From an uncultured Lachnospiraceae bacterium (GTDB taxonomy: Bacteria > Bacillota > Clostridia > Lachnospirales > Lachnospiraceae), in NCBI GenBank assembly GCA_947630805.1, contig CANRIV010000009.1, positions 1 through 64,000 on the forward strand: a stretch of DNA of 64,000 nucleotides, in the 5' to 3' direction. Under the pieces are notes generated by a model. The model had not been told where the DNA came from. It searched no databases and worked only from the letters and a program-made list of their open reading frames with translations. Every line of letters begins with the position of its first letter. Positions within the stretch are counted from its first letter, which is position 1. Shown here in pieces: positions 1-7,978 of the stretch. The translations under genes were made by a program, and so were the position numbers.

Positions 1-18
1 ATAACTTAATTATACCAA

Positions 19-52
19 AAAACAGCTATGAGCGCGAGCTCATAGCTGTTTT
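19..52 (-). terminator. Intrinsic terminator after the histidine kinase
   Basis: A perfect 15-bp stem (19-33 with 38-52) closes on a 4-base loop. Read on the minus strand it is followed by a run of six T. It sits 43 bases past the stop of the kinase gene and probably ends the trx/two-component operon. Confidence 0.85.
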
Positions 53-94
53 CCTTTTAGAGACTTTTTTTACAGCCTCTTATTTTATAAATAT

Positions 95-1504
95 TTATTT
101 TGGGAGTTCCATATAAAACAATACGCTATGTTTCAGATTTTTATATCCGTAATTTCCATGATGAATCTCGACAATACTCTTTACAAGATAAAGTCCTAAT
201 CCGCTTCCTTTTTGTCCATTTAACCTTTCAACGGTATCCCCTCTGTAAAACTTGTTCCAGATTTTTTCTTTATCTTCTTCTGGAATGGCCTCTCCATCGT
301 TTTCCACTTCAATTCTGACATAGTCATCATTCTGCATAACACGGACAAATACTCTTCCATTCTTTTTGCTGTGCTTAATGGAATTCGTAATATAATTTTC
401 CACTGCCTGAGACAGAAATCTGACATTGACTTTCGCCCGACATCCGGTTTCAATCTCTTTATGCAGCGCAACATTGTTATTTTGGAATAAGTCTTCATAC
501 CGCTCACAAGAGACACTTACAAGTTCGCTGATATCGGCCACTTCCATAGCCATTGTCTCGTTATCATTCTGCATGGAGTAAATTAAAATCATCTCATTAA
601 TCATTTCTGACATATCTGTCGTTTCCTGAATAATTGATTTACAATACTCATGTCTCTTTTCCTCGTTATCAATTAATTCCAACATTTCTACCTGGCTCGA
701 AATAATTGCCAGTGGTGTTTTCATCTCATGAGACACATTATTTACAAACTGACGGCGGCTTTCCTCCACCATCGTTTTATGTTCTATTTCCTTTTCCAAA
801 TCATCAATATGGTCCCGAATCTGTTTCATAATAATATTAATGCTCTTTGCCAGACCGGATAACTCTTTAAATTCCTGATTTTCATCTAAATCTACGTTGA
901 ATCCATTGTCTATTGATTTTTTTGTATTCTTTTCAATATTTCGGATTGGTCTGCTGATTCTATTAGATATAATGCAGGATAAACCAATAGAAATAACCAA
1001 TGCAACAATACAGATAATACCGAAAAACAGTTTCAAATAAGAAAAATGTATCTTTACACCGATTTTATTCTCATAAATGTAAACATAATACGTGTGCTGT
1101 CCTTGTGTAATAATCCCCTTTCCTTTAATTTTCGTATGACTTATCCGTGTTTTGAATTCGGGTTGGAAACTATTAATCCGTTTTACAATCCGATTGTTTA
1201 TTTTTATTTTTGCTCTCTCTTCATTTTTCTTTTTCTGCGACACATATACTTTTTCAAAATTTTCATCACAAATAATAAAGTGAAGTTTATTTTCCTCATA
1301 CGACATTAGAAATCTGCTGTCCTGTTTCAATGATTCCATATCTATCGTACTCATATAATTATAGAGATTTTCCATTACCTGCGCTTTTTTATTGTAGTAG
1401 TAATCTTCTGAAAAATATGTAAAAATAATAAAAATTGAGCCAAAAGTCAACATGACGATGGTCGTATACCAGAAAATCATTTTGCTACGAATTGTTTTAA
1501 ACAT
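95..1504 (-). CDS. Sensor histidine kinase (HAMP, HisKA, HATPase)
   Basis: A membrane-bound sensor kinase of 469 residues. The first membrane helix is at about 9-31 and the second at about 157-180; between them lies an extracytoplasmic sensor domain of roughly 125 residues with no recognisable family. HAMP follows at about 175-230. The HisKA H-box SHEMKTP puts the phosphorylated His at 259, and the ATPase domain shows the N box (ENYITNSIKH), G1 (VENDGEAIP) and G2 (GSGLGLYL). It phosphorylates the response regulator just upstream; their coding regions overlap by 8 bp, so the pair is translationally linked. The signal sensed is unknown. The position behind trxA-trxB in the same direction makes a redox or envelope-stress link possible, but that is inference. 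Confidence 0.93.
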   Translation of the reverse strand: MFKTIRSKMIFWYTTIVMLTFGSIFIIFTYFSEDYYYNKKAQVMENLYNYMSTIDMESLKQDSRFLMSYEENKLHFIICDENFEKVYVSQKKKNEERAKIKINNRIVKRINSFQPEFKTRISHTKIKGKGIITQGQHTYYVYIYENKIGVKIHFSYLKLFFGIICIVALVISIGLSCIISNRISRPIRNIEKNTKKSIDNGFNVDLDENQEFKELSGLAKSINIIMKQIRDHIDDLEKEIEHKTMVEESRRQFVNNVSHEMKTPLAIISSQVEMLELIDNEEKRHEYCKSIIQETTDMSEMINEMILIYSMQNDNETMAMEVADISELVSVSCERYEDLFQNNNVALHKEIETGCRAKVNVRFLSQAVENYITNSIKHSKKNGRVFVRVMQNDDYVRIEVENDGEAIPEEDKEKIWNKFYRGDTVERLNGQKGSGLGLYLVKSIVEIHHGNYGYKNLKHSVLFYMELPK

Positions 1505-2183
1505 TATCCACCTCGAATATATATCCCACGCCGTAAATTGATTTAATGTACGAGCATTCTTCTCCTAATTTAATACGAATCTGCTTAATGACTGTATCCA
1601 CTGTCCGATAAGTGCCATCATAATCTGTCCCCCAGACGGCATCCAGTATCTGTTCTCTTTTTAGTGCCACATTTTTGTTTTCAATTAAATAATTTAATAA
1701 TTCGAACTCTTTTGGCGTCGTAACGATATAGCGATCTTCCACATAAACTTTTCTCGCATTACAATCCAGCCTCAGCTTATCAATTTCAAGGATATTTGGT
1801 TTTACACTACTCTTTCCGGCTCTTTTCAGCACTGCCTCTATTCGGGCTTTTAACAAGGCAAGCATAAATGGTTTTTTAATATAATCATCCACACCGTTGC
1901 CAAAACTCTTAATCTGTTCATAATCTCCCGCTTTGGCCGTCATCATAATAACAGGAACTTCCGAGAGTTCCCTTACCTTTTTCAGTACATATTGTCCGTC
2001 GAAAATCGGAAGCATAATATCTAACAACACCAAATCAATATCCGCTACATTCTTCTCAAAAATTTCGATTGCCTGTGCCCCGTCTTTTGCCTCTATAATG
2101 TTGTAATCATAAAGTTTCAGGAAGTCCGATACCGTACTTCTCAATTTTGCTTCATCTTCTACGATTAAAATTGTTTTATTCAT
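1497..2183 (-). CDS. OmpR/PhoB-family response regulator
   Basis: A DNA-binding response regulator of 228 residues. The receiver domain begins ILIVEDE and has the phospho-acceptor Asp at about 55 (LVLLDIMLP) and the conserved Lys in IKKPF. The winged-helix effector domain covers about 130-228 and contains the typical TPKEFELL and RTVDTVIKQIR segments. The reading frame is open 20 codons further upstream, but the ATG at 2183 is preferred: an AAAGGA site lies 10 bases before it and the receiver fold starts there. It is the cognate partner of the overlapping histidine kinase and lies 60 bp after trxB. Its target genes cannot be read from this window. Confidence 0.93.
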   Translation of the reverse strand: MNKTILIVEDEAKLRSTVSDFLKLYDYNIIEAKDGAQAIEIFEKNVADIDLVLLDIMLPIFDGQYVLKKVRELSEVPVIMMTAKAGDYEQIKSFGNGVDDYIKKPFMLALLKARIEAVLKRAGKSSVKPNILEIDKLRLDCNARKVYVEDRYIVTTPKEFELLNYLIENKNVALKREQILDAVWGTDYDGTYRTVDTVIKQIRIKLGEECSYIKSIYGVGYIFEVDNV

Positions 2184-2243
2184 ATCTGTGTATTCCTTTA
2201 TTGATTTACATCTTTGATTTCTTTCTCTGTTTTTCGGAAACAA

Positions 2244-3152
2244 TTATTTTATTTCCAGATATTCGCAGGCTGCCATCGCCGCCACTGCGCCGTCTGAGGC
2301 GGCAGTTGTCAGCTGGCGGAGCTGTTTTGTTCTACAGTCACCCGCAGTAAAAATTCCCTCTATATTCGTTCTGCAATTTTCACCGGCGTGAATATATCCA
2401 TTTTCGTCCGTCTGAATCAGATTCCTAAACTCTTCGTTCTGGGGAATCCGGCCGATAGCAACAAACAGACCGGCAATTACAATTTTCTCATCGCGCCCCG
2501 TTTCTTTATTATGGACCATAATTCCCTCGACTTTATTTTCACCCAGAATCTCTGTGACAACACTGTTTAATACAAAAATTACATTTTCTTTCTCTCTCAG
2601 ACGTTCCAGCATTCTGTCTTCTCCCCGGAATTTTTCCCTCCGGTGCACCAAGTATACTTTGTCACAAAAATTTGATAGAAAAGTGGCGTCTTCCAATGCT
2701 GCGTTTCCTCCGCCTACTATCGCAACATCTTTTCCTTTAAAAAATGCCCCATCGCAAGTCGCGCAATAAGAGACGCCTGCACCGATAAACTGCTGTTCCT
2801 TCTCTAAACCAAGAAGCCTGTTTGTCGCTCCCGTGGCGATAATAACACTGCCGCATTCATAAACATTATCATTGGTTACAACTGTCTTTTTGGCACCTTT
2901 ATCCTGTATTTCAATGACTTTTGCATAAATTATTTCTGCTCCCAGAGCAATAATCTGATTGTACAGATTTGTGGCAAATTCAAATCCTGATACATTTTTC
3001 ATTCCCGGATAGTTCTCTACTTCCGGTGTATTAATAATCTGTCCGCCATAGCTTTTCTCTTCCAAAAGCAATACGCTTTTTCCATTTCTCAATCCATATA
3101 TTGCGGCCGACATTCCGGCAGTGCCTGCACCCACGATTATAATATCGTACAT
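2244..3152 (-). CDS. trxB: Thioredoxin-disulfide reductase
   Basis: An FAD- and NADPH-dependent enzyme that reduces thioredoxin. Its 302 residues fit the low-molecular-weight bacterial TrxB. The FAD-binding GAGTAGMSA motif is at about 8-16, the redox-active CATC at 130-133, the NADPH-binding GGGNAALEDA near 147 and the NADPH 2'-phosphate motif HRREKFR near 171. The C-terminal FAD motif (FTAGDCR) is intact. It lies 28 bp downstream of trxA on the same strand, so the enzyme and its substrate are almost certainly co-transcribed. Confidence 0.97.
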   Translation of the reverse strand: MYDIIIVGAGTAGMSAAIYGLRNGKSVLLLEEKSYGGQIINTPEVENYPGMKNVSGFEFATNLYNQIIALGAEIIYAKVIEIQDKGAKKTVVTNDNVYECGSVIIATGATNRLLGLEKEQQFIGAGVSYCATCDGAFFKGKDVAIVGGGNAALEDATFLSNFCDKVYLVHRREKFRGEDRMLERLREKENVIFVLNSVVTEILGENKVEGIMVHNKETGRDEKIVIAGLFVAIGRIPQNEEFRNLIQTDENGYIHAGENCRTNIEGIFTAGDCRTKQLRQLTTAASDGAVAAMAACEYLEIK

Positions 3153-3180
3153 ATTGCTCTCCTCTCTGAAAAATCATTGC

Positions 3181-3486
3181 TTACAGTAATCCTAAAACTT
3201 CTTCTTTCGTTACAAGCCCTATTGATTTGTTTGCTTCCTTTCCTTCTTTAAAAACAATCAGCGTCGGAATAGACATCACATTGTAACGAATGGAAAGCTC
3301 CGGCTGTTCGTCTACATTAATTTTGCACACCTTTACATCTGTCAATTCCTCTGACACTTCCTCGATGATAGGACCAAGCATTTTACATGGTCCGCACCAC
3401 TCTGCCCAAAAATCAACCAAAACAGGTTGGACAGAATTTAATACTTCACTCTCAAAATTTTCTTTCGTTACTTTTACCGCTGCCAT
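3181..3486 (-). CDS. trxA: Thioredoxin
   Basis: A cytosolic dithiol-disulfide oxidoreductase of 101 residues with the canonical WCGPC active site (Cys31 and Cys34) and the cis-Pro motif SIPTLIVF near residue 74. Start ATG at 3486 is supported by a GGAGGTG site 5 bases upstream. It heads a probable trxA-trxB-regulator-kinase operon and has a good promoter directly upstream. Confidence 0.97.
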   Translation of the reverse strand: MAAVKVTKENFESEVLNSVQPVLVDFWAEWCGPCKMLGPIIEEVSEELTDVKVCKINVDEQPELSIRYNVMSIPTLIVFKEGKEANKSIGLVTKEEVLGLL

Positions 3487-3520
3487 AACGCACCTCCTGC
3501 ATAATATAATATATGCTTAT

Positions 3521-3549
3521 AGTATAACCATTTTTATAAGGTTTCACAA
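3521..3549 (-). promoter_or_regulatory. Sigma-A-type promoter of trxA
   Basis: On the minus strand, -35 TTGTGA (3544-3549) and -10 TATACT (3521-3526) are 17 bp apart. They lie about 35 bases before the trxA start in a 70-bp gap. Confidence 0.65.
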
Positions 3550-3556
3550 ATATTAA

Positions 3557-6166
3557 TTATATCCTGATATATAATTTCAGAATCTGAATCACAACGGTAG
3601 GAGCCAACCCCAGCAGCGCCATCAAAGTTATATCAATAACAGAAACCTCTGCAATCTCAAATATTCCGTGGAAAAATGGCAAAAGAAACACAAGGGCCAG
3701 CAAAACAACCCCGGCTAAGAAAGCCCCAACACTATATTTATTCGACATCAGTCCAATGCGAAAAACTGGTTTGCTGCTTCTGCAGTTAAATCCGTGAAAC
3801 AGCCGTGTCAGAGTCAGGGTACCGAAAGCCAGTGTCGCCGCCAGCGACGCTCCAGATTTTAGTCCGATATAATATGCCGTCAGTGTTGCTGCAGATAAAA
3901 GAATTCCCTGCCCCGCTATTCTTAACATGACATTTTTCGTCAAAATTCCCTCTGCGGGATTCCGAGGTTTTTCCTGCAGCAGTCCGCTGTCTGATGGTTC
4001 CATTCCAATCGCGATTGCCGGAAGTGAATCTGTCAACAAATTCATAAAAAGCAGATGCACCGGCATGAATGGCGCCGGTAATCCCAAGGCCGCAGCATAA
4101 AAAACTGTAATAATTCCTGCCATATTTCCGGATAATAAAAATATAATTACATTTTTTATATTACGGAAAACATTTCTGCCATTTGCTACTGCCCGGATAA
4201 TCGTGGCAAAATTATCGTCTGAGAGTATCATATCCGCAGCATCCTTCGACACTTCTGTTCCTGTAATTCCCATGGCCACGCCAATATCCGCCCTTTTCAA
4301 TGCCGGAGCGTCATTGACACCGTCTCCTGTCATAGAAGTCACATATCCCTTTTTCTGCCATGCTTCCACAATTCGTATTTTATTTTCCGGAGACACTCTG
4401 GCATAAACAGATATCCGGGTAATTTTCTGTGCCAATTCATCTTCTGACATTTCATCCAGTTCCTGTCCGGTCACTGCAATATCATTTTTCTCATAGATAC
4501 CGATTCTTTTTGCAATCGCCACAGCCGTCAGTTTATGGTCGCCCGTAATCATAACCGTTCTGATTCCCGCCATTTTTGCCTGTCGGATTGCTTCTTTCGA
4601 TTCTTCTCTTGGCGGATCCATCATAGACACAAGTCCGATAAATGTAAGCTGATTTTCTTCTTCCAGAGTAAGTGGCAGTTCTGTTTCTTTATAGGCAAAT
4701 GCCAACACTCTCAGACCATTTTCAGAAAAGATTTCATTTTGCCTCAATATTTTTTTTCTTTCTTCTGTATCTAATTTTTTCATTGTATCTCCATAACGTA
4801 TGCTCTCACATCTATCCAGCAAAACATCTACTGCACCTTTGGTGAGAATGTGTTCCTTGCCATGCAGTTTACACTTTACACTCATCATCTTCCGCTCTGA
4901 GTCAAAAGGGATTTCCTCTATTCTCCCCGAAACATCCCGCACAATATTTTCGTCAATTTGAAATAATGGATTTGCCGTGTTTATCTTTTTCAACATTTCA
5001 AGCAGAGCATACTCCGTAGGATCACCAATTCCTTTTCCATCTACAATACTAGAATCATTTGACAAAACAGCATTATATAAAAGATATCTGTGCAGTTGAC
5101 GCTCAAGATTTATCTGTTCCGGTTTTATCACTTCTCCTTCGATGTAAATATTCTCTACTGTCATTTTATTCTGGGTCAGAGTACCTGTTTTATCGGAGCA
5201 AATAACAGAGACACACCCTAGGCTTTCTACGGCTTTTAAATCTTTAACAATGGCATTTTCTTTTGCCATTTTTCCGGTGCCAATTGCCTGAACAACAGTT
5301 ACAATAGAGCCCAGTGCTTCAGGAATTGCTGCCACAGCCAATGCGACTGCAAACATCAGAGCATCTATTATTTCAGTTCCTCTGTACCAATACATGCAAA
5401 AAACAAAAATACTGATAAAAACAATCACGACTGCTAATTTAGCACTAAACTGGTCGAGACTTTTTTGCAGAGGTGTTTTTCTGCTTTCCGCCTGATTCAT
5501 AAGACGGGCAATTTTTCCAATTTCTGTCTCCATTCCTGTCGAAGTGATTAAAACGTCTGCCCTCCCATAGGTTACAAGACTTCCGGAAAAAACCATATTT
5601 GCCCGTTCTGCCAGTGGGATATTTCCAGTCAGGACGGCGTCCGTCTTATCTATATTGACAGATTCACCTGTCAGAGAGCTTTCATTGACCTGCAGCGAAT
5701 AATTCTTAATAATTCTTCCATCGGCCACCACCAAATCTCCTGCCTCCAGCAAAACAATATCACCCGGAACTATATTTCTGGAATCGGTTTCCTGTTTCTG
5801 CCCATCCCGAATTACCTTTGCCCGTGGCGAAGATAATTGTTTCAGACTATCTAATGACTTTTTAGCTTTTACATATTGTAACGTTCCTAAAATAGAATTT
5901 ATAATAAGGACTGCTACGATTACTGCAGTGCTTTCTATATTTCCTGAAATTGCTGATATGGCTGCAGCTATTATAAGGATAACGACCAGTAAATTATAAA
6001 ATTGTTCTATGAAAACACGGAAAATACTTTTCTGTTTTTCCTCAATCAGCATATTTTTTCCTTTTTCCCTGCTCACCTTCTCAGCCTGTGATGTACTGAT
6101 TCCCTTTTCTGTGGAAGAATATGCTTCATATAGCTGGTGAGAATCCATCTCCCATATTTTTTTCAT
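3557..6166 (-). CDS. P-type cation-transporting ATPase, probable Mn2+/Ca2+ exporter
   Basis: An 869-residue P2-type ATPase that moves a divalent cation across the membrane. It has an N-terminal cation-ATPase domain, the actuator loop TGES near 166, the membrane-helix-4 motif IPEALGS at 281-287, the phosphorylation site DKTGT (Asp325), the nucleotide-domain motif KGAVD, TGDH and the hinge TGDGVNDAP, then six C-terminal helices. Annotation by family alone would say calcium-transporting ATPase. The gene lies behind a yybP-ykoY-type RNA, a class known to sense Mn2+ and to control P-type ATPases such as YoaB in Lactococcus, so manganese export is the better guess. The helix-4 PEAL sequence differs from the PEGL of classical Ca2+ pumps. 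Start ATG 6166 has an AAAGGAGG site. Confidence 0.93.
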   Translation of the reverse strand: MKKIWEMDSHQLYEAYSSTEKGISTSQAEKVSREKGKNMLIEEKQKSIFRVFIEQFYNLLVVILIIAAAISAISGNIESTAVIVAVLIINSILGTLQYVKAKKSLDSLKQLSSPRAKVIRDGQKQETDSRNIVPGDIVLLEAGDLVVADGRIIKNYSLQVNESSLTGESVNIDKTDAVLTGNIPLAERANMVFSGSLVTYGRADVLITSTGMETEIGKIARLMNQAESRKTPLQKSLDQFSAKLAVVIVFISIFVFCMYWYRGTEIIDALMFAVALAVAAIPEALGSIVTVVQAIGTGKMAKENAIVKDLKAVESLGCVSVICSDKTGTLTQNKMTVENIYIEGEVIKPEQINLERQLHRYLLYNAVLSNDSSIVDGKGIGDPTEYALLEMLKKINTANPLFQIDENIVRDVSGRIEEIPFDSERKMMSVKCKLHGKEHILTKGAVDVLLDRCESIRYGDTMKKLDTEERKKILRQNEIFSENGLRVLAFAYKETELPLTLEEENQLTFIGLVSMMDPPREESKEAIRQAKMAGIRTVMITGDHKLTAVAIAKRIGIYEKNDIAVTGQELDEMSEDELAQKITRISVYARVSPENKIRIVEAWQKKGYVTSMTGDGVNDAPALKRADIGVAMGITGTEVSKDAADMILSDDNFATIIRAVANGRNVFRNIKNVIIFLLSGNMAGIITVFYAAALGLPAPFMPVHLLFMNLLTDSLPAIAIGMEPSDSGLLQEKPRNPAEGILTKNVMLRIAGQGILLSAATLTAYYIGLKSGASLAATLAFGTLTLTRLFHGFNCRSSKPVFRIGLMSNKYSVGAFLAGVVLLALVFLLPFFHGIFEIAEVSVIDITLMALLGLAPTVVIQILKLYIRI

Positions 6167-6205
6167 AAGCTACCTCCTTTATGTTATTATGTACGAAAAA
6201 CAAAA

Positions 6206-6250
6206 AACGAGACTTTTATCACACAAAAATAATGCGATAAAAGTCTCGTT
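6206..6250 (-). terminator. Riboswitch-associated intrinsic terminator
   Basis: A perfect 15-bp stem (6206-6220 with 6236-6250) with a 15-base loop, followed on the minus strand by a T-rich run. It lies between the yybP-ykoY aptamer and the ATPase start codon, so it is the expression platform. It also lies downstream of the 6369-7115 gene. Confidence 0.88.
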
Positions 6251-6251
6251 A

Positions 6252-6341
6252 TTATCTCAGTATACTTTCCGGTTAAACAACGTGGTGACGGAACGTATAG
6301 CAGCTGCGATCCTGCGCAGCAGCGAACTACTCCCTGATATC
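6252..6341 (-). promoter_or_regulatory. yybP-ykoY (manganese) riboswitch aptamer
   Basis: Read on the minus strand, the segment carries the hallmark loop GGGAGTAG after a TATCA stem strand, a GC-rich hairpin (CGCTGCTGCGCAGG), then CGTCACCACGTTG and a closing CTGAGATA strand. This matches the layout of the yybP-ykoY RNA class. A strong terminator follows and then the P-type ATPase, so control is probably transcriptional, with Mn2+ favouring read-through as in known members. I recognised it by eye; no covariance search was run. Confidence 0.82.
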
Positions 6342-6368
6342 TGTTTTTACACTAATATAACTATTATA

Positions 6369-7115
6369 TTATGCCAAATTATCTATTAGAAAAGTTTCTC
6401 CTTCTTTCGTAATCTGTCTAACTTTTTCCCGATATTCTTCATGCTTCTCCAAAAAATCAGCAATCACTTGATACTCGCCCCAAAAGTGCATTGGAAAAAC
6501 AACTTTAGCTTCTGCGTATTCCAAAAAAATTTCCAGCCCTTCAAAGGCCGTCTTTTCCAGTCTTGCATCCAAAGGAACAAATGCCAGGTCCAATTTCTGT
6601 CCTTTTAGCTTTTCCATCTCTTTTCTGTAGTCACTCCGCATCTGCTCACAATATTTTTTTCCGTACTCTAACCAGCTCCAGCAATTTAAATCTCCTGCGT
6701 GGTAAATCATGGCCCCGTCAGTTTCTATCAAAAATGCTACCCCTTCATCTGTAGAAGAAAAGGTTGTAATTTTCATAGAATTTTCTGTATTGATTTTTAC
6801 TTCCAAAGACGTATTTTTCTTCGCTGAAATTATCTTTGTTTTTATATCAATACCCTTTTCCTCATACTCTCTTATCAAACGCTTTACCCAAACATCATAA
6901 GAAAGTATATAGATAACATTTTCACGCTCCAATGTCAGCTCAAAGATTTTGTGGTTAAAATGATCATGATGTCTGTGGCTGACAAACACGATGACGGGTT
7001 TGCTCTCTTTCAAAGCCGGAATCGTACCCTGATAATAATCAAATAAAAAATATAACTTTTCCGTTTCTACTAAGAAACCACTATGTCCAATATAAGTTAC
7101 TCTGCCATTTATCAT
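6369..7115 (-). CDS. Metallo-beta-lactamase-fold hydrolase
   Basis: A 248-residue soluble protein with the metal-binding signature HRHHDH (His47, His49, Asp51, His52) and a later ligand in YHAGDLNCW. It resembles the UlaG/RomA-like branch of MBL-fold hydrolases, which act on phosphoester or lactone substrates, but the substrate cannot be told from sequence. It starts 22 bp after the AlkD-like gene on the same strand, so the two are likely co-transcribed. Its 3' end runs into the leader of the ATPase gene. Confidence 0.8.
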   Translation of the reverse strand: MINGRVTYIGHSGFLVETEKLYFLFDYYQGTIPALKESKPVIVFVSHRHHDHFNHKIFELTLERENVIYILSYDVWVKRLIREYEEKGIDIKTKIISAKKNTSLEVKINTENSMKITTFSSTDEGVAFLIETDGAMIYHAGDLNCWSWLEYGKKYCEQMRSDYRKEMEKLKGQKLDLAFVPLDARLEKTAFEGLEIFLEYAEAKVVFPMHFWGEYQVIADFLEKHEEYREKVRQITKEGETFLIDNLA

Positions 7116-7137
7116 AATGCTTTTTCCTGTCCTTCTC

Positions 7138-7830
7138 CTATTGATATCGGTATGTTTTCAGGTATGTTTTCTGTTCCTCTGTGATTCTGCGACTTTCCAC
7201 GGCTTTTTGTATTGCTTTATTGTGCGTCCATTTTTCTAATCTCCGGTCTTCAATATAAGGAACAATCTTCTCATACTGTTTTGCAAGTGCTGTTGCAAAA
7301 TACCAGGCAATCATCATATTGACATAATATTCATCGGATATCACATTTGCTACCATATCTGCATATTCTGGCCGGAAAGCCTCATCTAAATAATATTTCA
7401 TCAGCATTTCGATTCCAAAACGGACCGTATAAGTATCTTTTGCAGTAATCCAGATTTTTATGTGTTCCAATAAATCGTCTAAATTTTTCCGAAATATTTT
7501 GGGTGACATTAAATCGCAGGTTGCCCAGTTATCCACATAGGGCAGAAATTCCCCGACAGCACTCACACATTGCTGATAATCTTTCATTGTCTCTAGAATA
7601 AAACCATGCAGATTATTTTCCTCATAATATTTATGAGGCAGTTCTTTCAGAAACTCCATCGCTTCTTCTGTCTTTGCAAACTCTTTTGCAAATTTTCTAA
7701 GCTCAGGTGTCCGCACTCCAATAATATGATCTTTATCGATATTCGGAATCAATCTGGCATGAAAATCTCTGTAATCTAAATCCTGCATGGCAAACAGCCT
7801 GGACCGTATTTCATCTGTAAGCAGACTCAT
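7138..7830 (-). CDS. AlkD-like DNA alkylation repair glycosylase
   Basis: A 230-residue all-helical (HEAT-like repeat) protein of the AlkC/AlkD DNA glycosylase group, which removes alkylated purines. The conserved segment NWATCD (Trp102 and Asp106) has the same Trp-Asp spacing as the catalytic pair Trp109/Asp113 of Bacillus cereus AlkD. Length fits the family. It precedes the MBL-fold gene by 22 bp. The 148 bases upstream of it (7831-7978) show no gene and no strong hairpin and probably hold its promoter. Confidence 0.85.
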   Translation of the reverse strand: MSLLTDEIRSRLFAMQDLDYRDFHARLIPNIDKDHIIGVRTPELRKFAKEFAKTEEAMEFLKELPHKYYEENNLHGFILETMKDYQQCVSAVGEFLPYVDNWATCDLMSPKIFRKNLDDLLEHIKIWITAKDTYTVRFGIEMLMKYYLDEAFRPEYADMVANVISDEYYVNMMIAWYFATALAKQYEKIVPYIEDRRLEKWTHNKAIQKAVESRRITEEQKTYLKTYRYQ

Positions 7831-7978
7831 TAGATTTCACTCCTCTATTATTTGTATCTTTCTGCCGAATCTATGATATATTTCTTTTCTTCTAAAGTCA
7901 AATCTATTATCTTAGAACATTTTGTTAAAGTGACGAATATTTCATCACAGACACGCTCTTAGCTCCAGATTTTCTTTT

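Noticed and set aside
3557..6166. A copper or potassium P1-type ATPase
   Set aside because: There is no CPC motif or N-terminal metal-binding CxxC domain; the helix-4 PEAL and the length fit the P2 group.
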